A stretch of DNA of 64,000 nt from Halovulum marinum (GTDB lineage Bacteria > Pseudomonadota > Alphaproteobacteria > Rhodobacterales > Rhodobacteraceae). Of this stretch, positions 18,545-29,546 are shown piece by piece. The position numbers and the translations under genes are program-made. The notes below the pieces were generated by a model, which was not told where the DNA came from, did not search any database, and saw nothing but the letters and a program-made list of their open reading frames with translations. The first letter of the stretch is position 1, and the number at the start of each line of letters is the position of its first letter. Location: NCBI RefSeq assembly GCF_009697225.1, contig NZ_WIND01000019.1, forward strand, positions 16,346-80,345, given 5' to 3'.

Positions 18545-20812
18545 TCAGGCCACCTCGGCCCGGTCCGGCACCACCCCGTCCTGGCCGATCGGCAGCAGGA
18601 TCCGCGCCTCGGCGCCGTGGTGTTCGTCGTCGTTGAAGCTGGGCGCATCCATCAGCTCCAGCCGACCGGCGTGTTCCTCGATGATCTTGCGCACGATCGA
18701 CAGCCCCAGCCCGGTGCCCTTCGACTTGTGCGTCACATACGGCTCGAACAGCCGCGAGCGCTGCGCCGGCAGTCCCACGCCGTTGTCCTGGATCTGGATC
18801 AGCAGCGCGCCGTAGGTGTCGGTCACGATCACCCGCACCTCTGGCGCAAAGTCCTCTGGCTGCTGTTTTTCCACATATTCGTCAATTGCTTCGCAGGCGT
18901 TCTTCAGAAGGTTCGTCAGCGCCTGGTTGATCATCGTCTCGTCGATGCTGGCCTCGATCGCGCCGTCCGGGGCCTCCAGCACGAAGCGGATGTCGTGCCG
19001 CGCGCCTTCCTGCAGCAGCACCGCGTCGCGGATCACCCCCATCAGGTCTGCGCGGCGCCGCTCGGGCGCGGGCATCCGGGCGAACTTCGAGAACTCGTCG
19101 ACGATCCGGCGCAGGTCGTTGGTCTGGCGGATGATCACGTCCGAGTACTGCTCCAGCGTCTCGCGATCCTCGCCGACGCGGGGGCCGAACTTGCGGCGCA
19201 GCCGCTCGGCGGACAGCTGGATCGGGGTCAGCGGGTTCTTGATCTCGTGCGCGATGCGCCGCGCCACGTCGCCCCAGGCGGCCATGCGCTGCGCGCTGAC
19301 CAGGTCCGAGACGTCGTCGAAGGTGACCACATAGCCCTCGACCTGGCCGTCGACGCCGGCGCGGGTGGACATCCGCACCAGCAGCGTCGCCTCGCCGCCC
19401 GAGCGGATCATCCGCACCTCGGACTGCGAAACCGCGCCGATCTCGCGCTCCAGCTTGTTGTAGAGCCCGGCGAACTCGGGCACCGCCTCCTCCAGCGAGA
19501 CCTCGCCGGGGCGGATCGTCTGCAGGTCGAGGATTTCGGTCGCGGCGGCGTTGATGGTCTCGATCCGGCCCTCGGCGTCCAGCCCGATCACCCCCGCGGT
19601 GACGCTGGTCAGGATCGAATCGAACAGCCGCCGGCGGCGCTCGGTCTCGGCGTTGGCCTCGACCAGCGCGTCGCGCTGCCCCCGCACCTGGTAGGTCATC
19701 CGGTTGAACACCCGGCCCAGCATCGAGATCTCGTCGTCGCCGCCGTCCTCGGCAACCTGCACGTCCAGATCGCCGGCGCCGACGCGCTGCGCCGCCTCGG
19801 CCAGCTTGCCGACCGGGCGCGACAGCCGCTCGGCGAACCACAGCCCCAGCCAGATCGCCGCCAGGATCACGATCGCGGCGAACACCAGGTAGATCAGCGC
19901 GAACTCGAACAGCAGCCGGCCGCGGTCGCGCTCCAGCTGCTGGTACAGCGTCACCGTCTCCTGGGTCTCGTCGAGCAGCTGCAGGATCTCGCCGTCGACG
20001 TCGCGGGTGACGTACAGGAACCGGTCGACGAAGGCCGGCAGCGCCACCAGCGCGCGGAACTCGAAGTTCGGCGGATCCTCGATGATCACCGTCTCGCCGG
20101 CGCGGGCGCGGTCGATCTGCTCGGGCGTCGGCCGCTCGTAGTCGAACAGGTAGCTGCGCTCGCCGCGGGCGCGCAGCTGGCCGTCGCCGTCGATCACATA
20201 GGCTTCGGGCAGCTCGCGCGGCATCTGCAGCTGGCCGCGGTTCAGCAACTCCCGGAACTGCGCCGGCGAGATCAGCGGAAAGCGCTCCTTCTGGTCGTTC
20301 AGGAACCGCGCCAGCAGCTCGGCGTCCTCGGTCAGGTTCGAGCGGTGTTCCTCCTCGTAGGCCTGCGCCGCGGCCAGCGAGTTGCCGACCACGTTGCGGA
20401 CCCGGTCCGAGAACCAGCCCTCGAGCCCGAAGTTCAGCGTCAGTGTGGCGAACACCGCGACCAGCACCGTCGGCACCAGCGCGATCAGCGCGAACACCCC
20501 CATCAGCCGCATGTGCAGCCGCGAGCCGGCCGACTTGCGCCGCCGCGCCGAGATCGTCACCGCCACGCGCTGCGCCACCAGCCCCAGCACGACCAGCACA
20601 TAGACGAAATCCAGCAGCAGGATCGGCCGCAGCACGTCGACCAGCACGACGCCGTCGTGGTTCAGCGCCAGACCGGTGGCAAGCGCCAGCACCGGTCCCA
20701 GGAACACCAGCGCCAGCGTCAGCGCGTTCCGCGCGCGCCGCGTGCGCAGGGCCTCCAGGGCCAGGGATGAAAGGCGGAAGGTCTGGCTCTGTTGCACGTA
20801 GGGTACAGACAC
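18545..20812 (-). CDS. ntrY: Sensor histidine kinase NtrY
   Basis: NtrY is the membrane sensor kinase for NtrX. With the GTG start at 20812 it has 755 residues. Three transmembrane segments lie near 30-50, 60-82 and 103-128, a periplasmic loop runs to about 300, and a fourth segment lies at 303-325. HAMP (325-380) and PAS (about 395-500) domains follow, then the histidine box RIAHEIKNPLTP with His522, and the ATPase motifs NLLKNACEAI and GTGLGLSIV. A much longer open frame continues upstream but overlaps ntrC and ntrB in another frame. The exact start is uncertain because no clear ribosome binding site is seen. The spacer to ntrC is 26 bp. Confidence 0.93.
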   Translation of the reverse strand: MSVPYVQQSQTFRLSSLALEALRTRRARNALTLALVFLGPVLALATGLALNHDGVVLVDVLRPILLLDFVYVLVVLGLVAQRVAVTISARRRKSAGSRLHMRLMGVFALIALVPTVLVAVFATLTLNFGLEGWFSDRVRNVVGNSLAAAQAYEEEHRSNLTEDAELLARFLNDQKERFPLISPAQFRELLNRGQLQMPRELPEAYVIDGDGQLRARGERSYLFDYERPTPEQIDRARAGETVIIEDPPNFEFRALVALPAFVDRFLYVTRDVDGEILQLLDETQETVTLYQQLERDRGRLLFEFALIYLVFAAIVILAAIWLGLWFAERLSRPVGKLAEAAQRVGAGDLDVQVAEDGGDDEISMLGRVFNRMTYQVRGQRDALVEANAETERRRRLFDSILTSVTAGVIGLDAEGRIETINAAATEILDLQTIRPGEVSLEEAVPEFAGLYNKLEREIGAVSQSEVRMIRSGGEATLLVRMSTRAGVDGQVEGYVVTFDDVSDLVSAQRMAAWGDVARRIAHEIKNPLTPIQLSAERLRRKFGPRVGEDRETLEQYSDVIIRQTNDLRRIVDEFSKFARMPAPERRRADLMGVIRDAVLLQEGARHDIRFVLEAPDGAIEASIDETMINQALTNLLKNACEAIDEYVEKQQPEDFAPEVRVIVTDTYGALLIQIQDNGVGLPAQRSRLFEPYVTHKSKGTGLGLSIVRKIIEEHAGRLELMDAPSFNDDEHHGAEARILLPIGQDGVVPDRAEVA

Positions 20813-20838
20813 GTGTTCTGACGGTGACTGTGGCGACC

Positions 20839-22284
<1,446 letters not shown>

Positions 22285-23373
22285 TCAGGCGACCTCCTGC
22301 TGGGCATCGGCCGCGCCGGTCATCAGCGGCAGGCGGATGCGGAATTCGGTGCGGCCGGGCTGGCTGTCGACCTCGACCACGCCGCCGTGGTCGCTCAGCA
22401 CCTTGCTGACAAGCGACAGGCCCAGTCCCGAGCCGTTGGCCTTGGAACTGACGAAAGGCTCGAACACGTCGCGGATCAGCGATTCGGGAATGCCGCCGCC
22501 GTTGTCGACGATCGACACCAGCAGCGGCAGGCTCTCGGCGCGGCGGCCGGGCAGCGACAGCTTGACGCCGGGCTGGTAGCCGGTGCGGATCCGGATCACA
22601 CCGCCCACGGCCGGGCAGGCCTCGGCGGCGTTCTTGAACAGGTTCTGGAACACCTGGATCAGCTGGTCCGGATCGCCCAGCGTCGGCGGCAGCGACGGAT
22701 CGTAGCTTTCGATGAAGCGGACATGGCGGGCAAAGCCGGCCTCGGCGGCGCGCTTGGCGCGGTCGATGACGTCGTGGATGTTGACCGGGTTGCGCGCCGC
22801 CGGGCGGATGTCGCCGAACGATTCCACCCGCTCGACCAGCTTGCCGATGCGGTCGGTCTCGGCGCGGATCAGCTCGGTCAGCTCCTGGTCCTCCTCGCCG
22901 AGGTTCATCGACAGCAGCTGCGCCGCGCCCGAGATCCCGGCCAGCGGATTGCGGATCTCGTGCGCCAGCATCGCCGCCATGCCGGTGACCGAGCGCGCCG
23001 CCGAGCGGTGCGACAGCGACCGGTCCATCTGCTCGGCCATGCCCAGCGGGTGGAACAGCAGCAGCACGGTGCCGGTGCCATCCTGCACCTGCGCCGCGTG
23101 CAGCGTGTAGGGCCGCTGCGGGCGCTCGGCCCAGCCGACCTCGACGTTGTACTGCACCACCGAGGCGACGCCGGCGCGGGTCTGGCCGATACTCTCCATG
23201 ATCGGGCTGTCGGCGCCGACGAACGCGGCCAGCGGCCGGCCCTGCATCTGCCGCACCGACATCGAGAACGCGTTCTCGGCGGCGCCGTTGCACGACAGCA
23301 CCGCCGCCTCGGCCGAGATCAGCACCGCCGGGTAGGGAACGGCGCTCCACAACGGATCGCTGTGCAGGTTCAT
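22285..23373 (-). CDS. ntrB: Nitrogen sensor histidine kinase NtrB
   Basis: NtrB is the cytosolic PII-regulated kinase/phosphatase of NtrC. The 362-residue protein has an N-terminal PAS domain (about 10-110), the histidine box AHEIRNPL with His138, NLFKNAAEA in the N box and GSGLGLSLV in the G2 box. There is no transmembrane segment. The ATG follows GAGAGGGAAG and overlaps the dusB stop (ATGA), which indicates coupled translation. Confidence 0.96.
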   Translation of the reverse strand: MNLHSDPLWSAVPYPAVLISAEAAVLSCNGAAENAFSMSVRQMQGRPLAAFVGADSPIMESIGQTRAGVASVVQYNVEVGWAERPQRPYTLHAAQVQDGTGTVLLLFHPLGMAEQMDRSLSHRSAARSVTGMAAMLAHEIRNPLAGISGAAQLLSMNLGEEDQELTELIRAETDRIGKLVERVESFGDIRPAARNPVNIHDVIDRAKRAAEAGFARHVRFIESYDPSLPPTLGDPDQLIQVFQNLFKNAAEACPAVGGVIRIRTGYQPGVKLSLPGRRAESLPLLVSIVDNGGGIPESLIRDVFEPFVSSKANGSGLGLSLVSKVLSDHGGVVEVDSQPGRTEFRIRLPLMTGAADAQQEVA

Positions 23374-24353
23374 GCGGCTTCCCTCTCGCAGGCCGGGTCC
23401 AGCCGGCGCAGCGCGGCGACGGCGGCGCGCGGCGTGGCGGCGGTCAGCGCCTCGCGGCGCAGCGCCCGGGGCGTGTCCAGATCGTCCATGTACCAGCCTA
23501 GGTGCTTGCGGGCGCAACGCAGGCCAAGCTCGGTGCCGTAGAACGCCAGCAGCGCCTCGTGGTGGGCGCAGATCATCTCGATCCGCGCCGCGCCCTGCGG
23601 GACATGCGGCGCCGGCCCCTGCCCCAGCCCGTGCGCGATCTGCGCCAGCAGCCACGGCCGCCCCTGCGCGCCGCGCCCGACCATGACGCCGACCGCGCCG
23701 GATTTCTTCAGCGCCAGCGCGGCAGTCGCCCCGTCCACGATGTCGCCATTGGCGATCACCGGCAGGTCCACCGCGTCGACCACGGGCCGGATCGCGGCCC
23801 AGTCGGCACGGCCCTTGTAGAACTGGCAGCGGGTGCGGCCGTGCACCGTCACCATCGAAACGCCCGCATCCTGTGCCCGCCGCGCGATGCGGTCGGCGTT
23901 GTGACTGCGATCGTCCCAGCCCAGCCGCATCTTCACCGTGACCGGCACATCGACCGCGCCCACCACCGCCTCGATCAGGCTCAGGGCGTGGTCCGGTGTG
24001 CGCATCAGCGCCGAGCCGGACAGCCCGTTCGTCACCTTCTTCGCCGGGCAGCCCATGTTGATGTCGACGATCCGCGCACCCATGTCAGCGACCATGCGTG
24101 CGCACTCCGCCATCCAGCGCGCCTCGCGCCCGGCGATCTGCACCGCGGTGCCCTCGAGCCCCAGGCCCAGCTCGGCCCGGGCGCGGGCCTGCGGCCGCGC
24201 CTGCACCATTTCCTGGCTCGCGACCATCTCGGACACCACCAGCCCGGCGCCGAAGCCCTGGACCAGGCGCCGGGTCGGCAGATCGGTGATTCCGGCCATG
24301 GGTGCCAGAAAAACAGGCGATTGCAGGTTTTCTGATCCAACGCTCGGGGACAA
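23370..24353 (-). CDS. dusB: tRNA-dihydrouridine synthase (NifR3/DusB type)
   Basis: Dus enzymes are FMN-dependent reductases that make dihydrouridine in the tRNA D-loop. With a TTG start at 24353 (AAGG about nine bases upstream) the product has 327 residues, the usual length, and begins a few residues before the first barrel strand [15 protein letters not shown]. The active-site loop [18 protein letters not shown] carries the catalytic cysteine, and VHGRTR and IANGDI are present. The upstream in-frame ATGs lie in a divergent promoter/ispDF region and are unlikely. As in Rhodobacter nifR3-ntrBC, it is the first gene of the ntr operon. Confidence 0.92.
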   Translation of the reverse strand: MSPSVGSENLQSPVFLAPMAGITDLPTRRLVQGFGAGLVVSEMVASQEMVQARPQARARAELGLGLEGTAVQIAGREARWMAECARMVADMGARIVDINMGCPAKKVTNGLSGSALMRTPDHALSLIEAVVGAVDVPVTVKMRLGWDDRSHNADRIARRAQDAGVSMVTVHGRTRCQFYKGRADWAAIRPVVDAVDLPVIANGDIVDGATAALALKKSGAVGVMVGRGAQGRPWLLAQIAHGLGQGPAPHVPQGAARIEMICAHHEALLAFYGTELGLRCARKHLGWYMDDLDTPRALRREALTAATPRAAVAALRRLDPACEREAA

Positions 24354-24468
24354 CTGCTCAAACCTTGTGCAACGATACCGCCGGTTTAGCGCAAGCGCGC
24401 GGCGTCGGCAATCCACTTGTGCCGGGCCCCGGCTTCGCCCTAGATGGCGCGCAAAACCCGGAGACGCC

Positions 24469-25629
24469 ATGCACTTCGCCGCCCTGATCGTCGCCGCCGG
24501 GCGCGGCGCCCGCGCCGGCGGGCAGATCCCCAAGCAGTACCGCACGCTGGCCGGCCGGCCGGTGCTGGCGCGCACGGTCGCGGCGCTGGCCGCGCATCCC
24601 GGCTGCACCGCGGTCCAGGTGGTGATCTACCCCGGCGATGCGGCGCTGTACCGCGCGGCCGCGCGGGAGTTGCCGAAGTTGCTGCCGCCCGTGCCCGGCG
24701 GCGCGACGCGGCGCGCTTCGGTGCTGGCGGGGCTCGAGGCGCTGGAGCCGCACGCCCCGGACCGGGTGCTGATCCACGACGCCGCGCGCCCGTTCGTTAC
24801 CGCGGCGGTCATCGACCGCGTGCTGGCGGCGCTGGCACCGGACCGGGCGGCGTTCCCGGCGCTGCCGATCGTCGATGCGCTGTGGCGGGCCAGCGACGGC
24901 ATCGTCGCCGCGCCGCAGCCGCGCGCGGACCTGTGGCGCGCGCAGACCCCGCAGGGCTTCCCGTTCGCACCGATCCTGGCCGCGCACCGGGCGGCCGACG
25001 GCGATGCCGACGACGACGTCGCCATCGCCCGCGCCGCCGGGCTGCCGGTCGCGGTGGTTCCCGGCGACGGCAACAACTTCAAGATCACCCTGCCCGGCGA
25101 CTTCGACCGCGCCGAGCGGCTGCTGCAACAGGAGGCGCGGTCCGCGGCGATGGATGTGAGAACCGGCAACGGCTACGACGTGCACGCCTTCGGGCCCGGC
25201 GACGCGGTGACGCTGTGCGGCGTCGCGATCCCGCACGAGCGCGGCCTGAAGGGCCATTCCGACGCCGACGTCGGCCTGCACGCGATCACCGACGCGATCT
25301 TCGGCGCGCTGGCCGAGGGCGACATCGGCCAGTGGTTCCCGCCCTCGGACCCGCGGTGGAAGGGCGCCGACTCGCGCCGGTTCCTCGCCAGGGCGGTGGA
25401 ACGCATCGCCGCACGCGGCTTCCGCCTGACGCATGTCGACTGCACGCTGATCTGCGAGCGGCCGAAGATCGGCCCGCACGCGGCGGCGATGCGCGCGCAG
25501 GTGGCGCGGATCTGCGGCATCGACGCGGACCGGGTCTCGGTCAAGGCGACCACCTCCGAGCGGCTGGGCTTCACCGGCCGCGGCGAAGGCATCGCCGCGC
25601 AGGCCACCGCGACGCTGGTGTCGGCATGA
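24469..25629 (+). CDS. ispDF: Bifunctional IspD/IspF (MEP pathway)
   Basis: This fused enzyme carries out two MEP-pathway steps of isoprenoid synthesis: CTP-dependent cytidylylation of methylerythritol 4-phosphate (IspD) and cyclisation of CDP-ME 2-phosphate (IspF). Residues 1-228 are IspD, with the [16 protein letters not shown] nucleotide loop and HDAARPFV. Residues 229-386 are IspF, with the metal ligands in GYDVHAF (Asp237, His239) and GLHAITDA (His271), plus [21 protein letters not shown] precedes the ATG. It is translationally coupled to pgpA by an ATGA overlap. Confidence 0.97.
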   Translation: MHFAALIVAAGRGARAGGQIPKQYRTLAGRPVLARTVAALAAHPGCTAVQVVIYPGDAALYRAAARELPKLLPPVPGGATRRASVLAGLEALEPHAPDRVLIHDAARPFVTAAVIDRVLAALAPDRAAFPALPIVDALWRASDGIVAAPQPRADLWRAQTPQGFPFAPILAAHRAADGDADDDVAIARAAGLPVAVVPGDGNNFKITLPGDFDRAERLLQQEARSAAMDVRTGNGYDVHAFGPGDAVTLCGVAIPHERGLKGHSDADVGLHAITDAIFGALAEGDIGQWFPPSDPRWKGADSRRFLARAVERIAARGFRLTHVDCTLICERPKIGPHAAAMRAQVARICGIDADRVSVKATTSERLGFTGRGEGIAAQATATLVSA

Positions 25630-26117
25630 TCCGCGCCATCGCCAGCGTCGGCTTCGTCGGGCTGATCCCGTTCGCCCCCGGCACCTTCGGCTCGCTGGCG
25701 GCGCTGCCTGGGGCCTGGGTGCTGCATGCGCTGGGCGGCTTTCCGCTGCTGGCGGCGGCGACGCTGCTGGTGTTCGTGCTGGGGCTGTGGGCGGTCGGCA
25801 AGCTGCCGCCGGGCAGCGATCACGATCCGTCCTGGGTGGTGATCGACGAGGTCGCCGGCCAGTGGATCGCGCTGTTCCCGCTGTCGGCGGGGCTGTGGTA
25901 TGCCGGCGCGGCGCCGTGGACCTTTCCCTGGCCGGGCTGGGTCGGCGCGTTCCTGATGTTCCGGCTGTTCGACATCTGGAAGCCCTGGCTGGTGGGCCGC
26001 GCCGACGCGCTGCCGGGGCCGCTGGGGGTGATGCTGGACGACGTCGTCGCGGGCGTGCTGGCGGCGCTGGCGGTCGCGCTGGCAGCCGCGGTCGCGCACG
26101 GGGCGTTCGGCGCATGA
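25626..26117 (+). CDS. pgpA: Phosphatidylglycerophosphatase A
   Basis: PgpA is an inner-membrane phosphatase that dephosphorylates phosphatidylglycerophosphate in cardiolipin/phosphatidylglycerol synthesis. The 163-residue protein has the N-terminal motif [13 protein letters not shown], the [14 protein letters not shown] acidic motif, [10 protein letters not shown] and [10 protein letters not shown], all diagnostic of the family, and about four hydrophobic segments. It overlaps ispDF upstream and the CinA-family gene downstream, each by 4 bp, so the three form a tight operon. Confidence 0.95.
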   Translation: MIRAIASVGFVGLIPFAPGTFGSLAALPGAWVLHALGGFPLLAAATLLVFVLGLWAVGKLPPGSDHDPSWVVIDEVAGQWIALFPLSAGLWYAGAAPWTFPWPGWVGAFLMFRLFDIWKPWLVGRADALPGPLGVMLDDVVAGVLAALAVALAAAVAHGAFGA

Positions 26118-26590
26118 GCGCCGCGGCGCAGGTGCTGGACGCCTGCCGCGCGCGCGGCTGGATGCTGGCCACCGCCGAAAGCTGCACCGGCGGGCTGGTC
26201 GCCGCCGCGCTGACCGAGGTTCCCGGCAGCTCCGACGTGCTCGAGCGCGGCTTCGTCACCTATTCCAACCGCGCCAAGACCGAGATGCTGGGCGTGGCGC
26301 AGGCCACGCTGGACGCGCACGGCGCGGTGTCCGAGCAGACCGCCGCCGAGATGGCCGCCGGCGCGCTGGCCGGCGCCGGCGTCGATCTCGCCGTCTCGGT
26401 CACCGGCGTCGCCGGCCCCGGCGGCAGCGCGCACAAGCCCGAGGGGCTGGTCTGCTTCGGCCTGGCGCTGCGCGGCCGCCCGGTGCAGACCCGGCGCGTC
26501 GCGTTCGGCGCGATCGGCCGCGCCGGCGTGCGCGCGCGCTCGGTCGGGATTGCGCTGGACTGGCTGCTGCAGGCCGCCCGCGCCGGCTGA
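26114..26590 (+). CDS. CinA C-terminal domain protein (NMN amidohydrolase type)
   Basis: This 158-residue stand-alone CinA C-terminal domain is of the PncC type, which deamidates nicotinamide mononucleotide in NAD recycling. ATAESCTGGLVAAALT (about residues 19-34), GFVTYSN, the AVSEQTA segment and SVTGVAGPGG are the family motifs and include the active-site serine and lysine region. The N-terminal MoCF domain of full-length CinA is absent, which is normal for this subgroup. It is coupled to pgpA by ATGA. Confidence 0.93.
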   Translation: MSAAAQVLDACRARGWMLATAESCTGGLVAAALTEVPGSSDVLERGFVTYSNRAKTEMLGVAQATLDAHGAVSEQTAAEMAAGALAGAGVDLAVSVTGVAGPGGSAHKPEGLVCFGLALRGRPVQTRRVAFGAIGRAGVRARSVGIALDWLLQAARAG

Positions 26591-26607
26591 TCGCTCCGGC
26601 GCCGGTC

Positions 26608-27048
26608 TCAGCGCGCCGGCGGGATCGAATAGGTCAGGCTGGCCTGCGCCACCGGCGCCGCGTCTCCCGCCCGGTCCCGCGCCGAATACAGCAGCACGTC
26701 GCCCACGCTCAGCGTGCGGCCCAGCTTCAGGATCCGCGCCTCGGCTCGGATCGGTCCGGGCGCCGGCTTGCGCATGAAGTTGATCGTGGCGCTGGTGGTG
26801 ACGGTCAGCGCCTGCGTGCCGATCATCGCCAGCGTCGCCATGTAGAAGGCGCAGTCGGCGGCGGTGAACATCGCCGGGCCCGACACCGTGCCGCCGGGGC
26901 GCAGTTCGGCCTCGCCGACGCGCATCTCGCAGACCAGGCGGCAGGGCTCCAGCGACAGGATGGTGAAGCGGCCCTCCATCTGCGGGAACACCTCGGCCAG
27001 ATAGGCGAGCAGCGGCCCGGCCTGCAGCACGACGGGGCGGTCAGCCAC
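26608..27048 (-). CDS. PaaI-type hotdog thioesterase
   Basis: This 146-residue hotdog-fold protein of the PaaI thioesterase family would hydrolyse acyl-CoA thioesters; its substrate is unknown. GGTVSGPAMFTAADCAFYMATLA (about 52-74) holds the conserved catalytic Asp in the central helix, followed by ATINFMRKPAPG. It uses a GTG start that overlaps the end of ctaA by 8 bp, so the two are co-transcribed. It is convergent with the CinA-family gene. Confidence 0.9.
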   Translation of the reverse strand: MADRPVVLQAGPLLAYLAEVFPQMEGRFTILSLEPCRLVCEMRVGEAELRPGGTVSGPAMFTAADCAFYMATLAMIGTQALTVTTSATINFMRKPAPGPIRAEARILKLGRTLSVGDVLLYSARDRAGDAAPVAQASLTYSIPPAR

Positions 27049-28174
27049 GGGCGATCCGCTGCTCGGGCGGGTACAGCGCCAGAAAGCGCGCGCGCAGCAC
27101 CGCGACGAACACCGCCACCGCGCCCAGCTGGTGCAGGATCGCGATCTGCCAGGGCGAGGCGTTGATCAGCGTCACGATCCCCAGCACCGCCTGCGCGAAC
27201 ACCGCGACCGCGACCCAGTCCGCGCCGCGCCGCACCGCCGCCACCGGCGAGCGGCGCGCCCGCCACCACAGCGCCGCCGCGACCGCCAGCAGCCCGTAGG
27301 CCCAGACCCGGTGCACGAACTGCACCAGGCCGGGGTTCTCGAACAGGTTGCGCCAGCCGGGGCGCAGCGACCAGATGTCGGGCGGCAGCACCTGCCCGTA
27401 CATCAGCGGCCAGTCGATGAAGCTGCGGCCGGCGTCGATGCCCGCGACCAGCGCGCCGATCACGATCTGCCCGAACACCAGCGCCGCCAGCACGCCGGCG
27501 AACGTGCCCAGCCCGGGCTCGCGCCGCCGCCGCGCCTGGATCAGCGCCATCTGGCTGTGCGACAGCTGGAACGCGTACCAGGCGATCAGCCCGAGGATCA
27601 GGAACGCCAGCCCGAGATGCGTCGCCAGCCGGTACGAGGCGACGTCGACCCGCTCGCCGCCCAGCCCCGAGGCCACCATCCACCAGCCGATCGCGCCCTG
27701 CAGCCCGCCCAGCACGCCCAGCCCCAGCAGCCGCGGCGTCCAGCCCGCGGGGATGCGGCGGCGCGCCAGGAACCACAGGAAGCCGAGAGCCCAGACCAGG
27801 CCGATGACGCGGCCCAGTTGCCGGTGGCCCCATTCCCACCAGTAGATGGTCTTGAACCCGTCCAGCGTCATCGCGCTGTTCTGCAGCTGGAACTCGGGGA
27901 TCTGCCGGTACCTGTCGAACTCGGCCTGCCAGTCGTCGGCGCTCAGCGGCGGGATCGCCCCGGTCACCGGCCGCCATTCGGTGATCGACAGTCCGCTGTC
28001 GGTCAGCCGGGTCAGCCCGCCGACGGCGATCATCACCACCACCAGTGCGAACAGCACCAGCAGCCAGGCGCGGATCGCGGCGCGCGCGCCCTCGCGCGGG
28101 TCGGCGCGGCGCGGCGCGGGGGCGGCTTGCTCCCGCGTCTCGACCTCCTGGAAGATGCTGCGTTTCTCGCTCAT
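27041..28174 (-). CDS. ctaA: Haem A synthase, COX15 type
   Basis: Haem A synthase oxidises haem O to haem A for aa3-type cytochrome oxidase in the inner membrane. The 377-residue protein has eight transmembrane segments and the conserved haem-ligand histidines: EWGHRQLGR, ATHLGLAF, QFVHRVWAY and ILHQLGAV. GGLTRLTDSGLSITEWRPVTG is the family's first-loop signature, with the LINASPWQIA phrase near the C-terminus. The start is chosen at MSEKRSIFQE after GAGGAG; an upstream frame extension is unconserved. Its presence implies an aa3-type terminal oxidase in this organism. Confidence 0.96.
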   Translation of the reverse strand: MSEKRSIFQEVETREQAAPAPRRADPREGARAAIRAWLLVLFALVVVMIAVGGLTRLTDSGLSITEWRPVTGAIPPLSADDWQAEFDRYRQIPEFQLQNSAMTLDGFKTIYWWEWGHRQLGRVIGLVWALGFLWFLARRRIPAGWTPRLLGLGVLGGLQGAIGWWMVASGLGGERVDVASYRLATHLGLAFLILGLIAWYAFQLSHSQMALIQARRRREPGLGTFAGVLAALVFGQIVIGALVAGIDAGRSFIDWPLMYGQVLPPDIWSLRPGWRNLFENPGLVQFVHRVWAYGLLAVAAALWWRARRSPVAAVRRGADWVAVAVFAQAVLGIVTLINASPWQIAILHQLGAVAVFVAVLRARFLALYPPEQRIARG

Positions 28175-28258
28175 GCCCGGCTCCTCGTCTGCCCCGGACA
28201 TAAGCCGGGGGCGCGAGGCAGGCAAGCGGACAGACCGGCGCATCCGGCCGGCGCCGGC

Positions 28259-29023
28259 TCAGTCGCGCGGCGGCTTCTCGGCCAGGGTGCGGAACACGCC
28301 GTAAAGCGTGCGCACGTCCGGATCGGTCAGGTCCATGCGCTGGAACAGGTTGCGCAGGTTGTCCTCCAGGCTCTGCCGCTTGTGCGCGGGCCAGAAGAAG
28401 TTGCGCGCGTCCAGCCGGAGGGACAACTCCTCGACCATGCGGGTGACCTCCTCGCGGGTGGCGGGGCGCGCCTTGCCGGGGCGCTCGGGCAGGCCCGCGC
28501 CGCCGGCCCGGCGCCACTCGTAGGCGGTCAGCAGCACGCACTGCGCCAGGTTCAGCGAGGCGAACGCCGGGTTCACCGGCACGGTGATCACCGCGTTGGC
28601 GCGGATCACGTCGGCGTTCTCCAGCCCGGCGCGCTCGGCGCCGAACAGCACCCCGACCGGCTCGCCGCGCGCGGCGCGGGCGCGGGCGTCGGCCATCGCC
28701 TGCTCGGGGGTGAACACGGCCTTGGTCAGATCCCGCGGCCGCGCGGTGGTGGCGTAGACATAGGCCAGATCGGCGATCGCGGCGTCGGTGTCGGCGTGCA
28801 CCCGCGCCGCGTCCAGCACCAGCGACGCGCCCGAGGCCATCGCCACCGCCGCCGGGTTCGGCCAGCCGTCGCGCGGCGCCACCAGCCGCATCCGGTCCAG
28901 CCCGAAGTTCCACATCGCCCGCGCCGCCGCGCCGATGTTCTCGCCCATCTGCGGACGCACCAGCACCATCGCCGGCTGCGGCCCGCCCGGATCCTCGCCC
29001 TGCCCCGTCCCGGTTTCCGCCAT
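28259..29023 (-). CDS. trmJ: TrmJ/TrmH family RNA 2'-O-methyltransferase
   Basis: This SPOUT-class methyltransferase has 254 residues, the length of TrmJ, which methylates the ribose at position 32 of tRNA using S-adenosylmethionine. The three SpoU motifs are visible: VLVRPQMGENIGAAARAMWNFGL (motif 1), GVLFGAERAGLENADV (motif 2) and VPVNPAFASLNLAQCV (motif 3, knot). The C-terminal helical extension contains ARNFFWPAHKRQSLEDNLRNL, typical of TrmJ. It sits upstream of ctaA with an 84-bp gap on the same strand. Confidence 0.92.
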   Translation of the reverse strand: MAETGTGQGEDPGGPQPAMVLVRPQMGENIGAAARAMWNFGLDRMRLVAPRDGWPNPAAVAMASGASLVLDAARVHADTDAAIADLAYVYATTARPRDLTKAVFTPEQAMADARARAARGEPVGVLFGAERAGLENADVIRANAVITVPVNPAFASLNLAQCVLLTAYEWRRAGGAGLPERPGKARPATREEVTRMVEELSLRLDARNFFWPAHKRQSLEDNLRNLFQRMDLTDPDVRTLYGVFRTLAEKPPRD

Positions 29024-29125
29024 CTCGCACCTCCGCTCCGCGGCAGCGGCCTAGTCGATCGCGGATGCGCGCGCAAGCCGCCCGCGCGTGCTAGACTCGC
29101 GCCGACCGGCACCAGGGGGGCGGCA

Positions 29126-29455
29126 ATGGCCTACAGCGAGGACAGCGCGCAGATCCTGCGCGACCGGCTCGACGGCTTTCAGGGCATCGAGGAAAGGCGC
29201 ATGTTCGGCGGTCTGGCGTTCATGCTTCAGGGCAACATGCTGTGCGGCGTGCACAGGGGCGGCGCGATGTTCCGCGTCGGCAAGGACAACCACGCCGCGG
29301 CGCTGAAGATCGACGGCGTGCGCCCGATGGCCTTCACCGGGCGGCCGATGGGTGGCATGGTCGAGGCCGAGGGCGAGCTGCTCGAGGACGACGCCCGGCG
29401 CGAGGCGGTGCTGCGCCTGGCGCTGGATTTCGTCACCGGCCTGCCGCCGAAATGA
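29126..29455 (+). CDS. TfoX/Sxy N-terminal domain protein
   Basis: This 109-residue protein consists only of the TfoX/Sxy N-terminal domain. It matches the pattern [21 protein letters not shown] and [17 protein letters not shown]. Full TfoX controls competence in gammaproteobacteria, but single-domain versions are common in alphaproteobacteria and their role is not established. A strong AGGGGGG precedes the ATG. It lies 91 bp upstream of icd in the same direction, with a palindromic region between them. Confidence 0.88.
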   Translation: MAYSEDSAQILRDRLDGFQGIEERRMFGGLAFMLQGNMLCGVHRGGAMFRVGKDNHAAALKIDGVRPMAFTGRPMGGMVEAEGELLEDDARREAVLRLALDFVTGLPPK

Positions 29456-29459
29456 CCGA

Positions 29460-29514
29460 CCGGTATACCTGCGTATACCGGGCTTTCCCTGGGCTCCGCT
29501 TTCGCCTATACCGG
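29460..29514. promoter_or_regulatory. Palindromic operator-like sites upstream of icd
   Basis: An inverted repeat CCGGTATA-N6-TATACCGG (29460-29481) lies just after the TfoX-domain gene, and a third half-site TATACCGG recurs at 29507-29514. These precede the icd start by 33-87 bp, where a promoter would lie. The symmetry suggests a dimeric regulator site, but the regulator is not known. Confidence 0.5.
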
Positions 29515-29546
29515 CGCCGACGAATCCCTTCGCAACGAGGACAGAC

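Noticed and set aside
26596..26619. Terminator between the CinA-family gene and the convergent thioesterase gene
   Set aside because: The 7-bp stem has a 10-nt loop containing a stop codon and no T tract; too weak to call.
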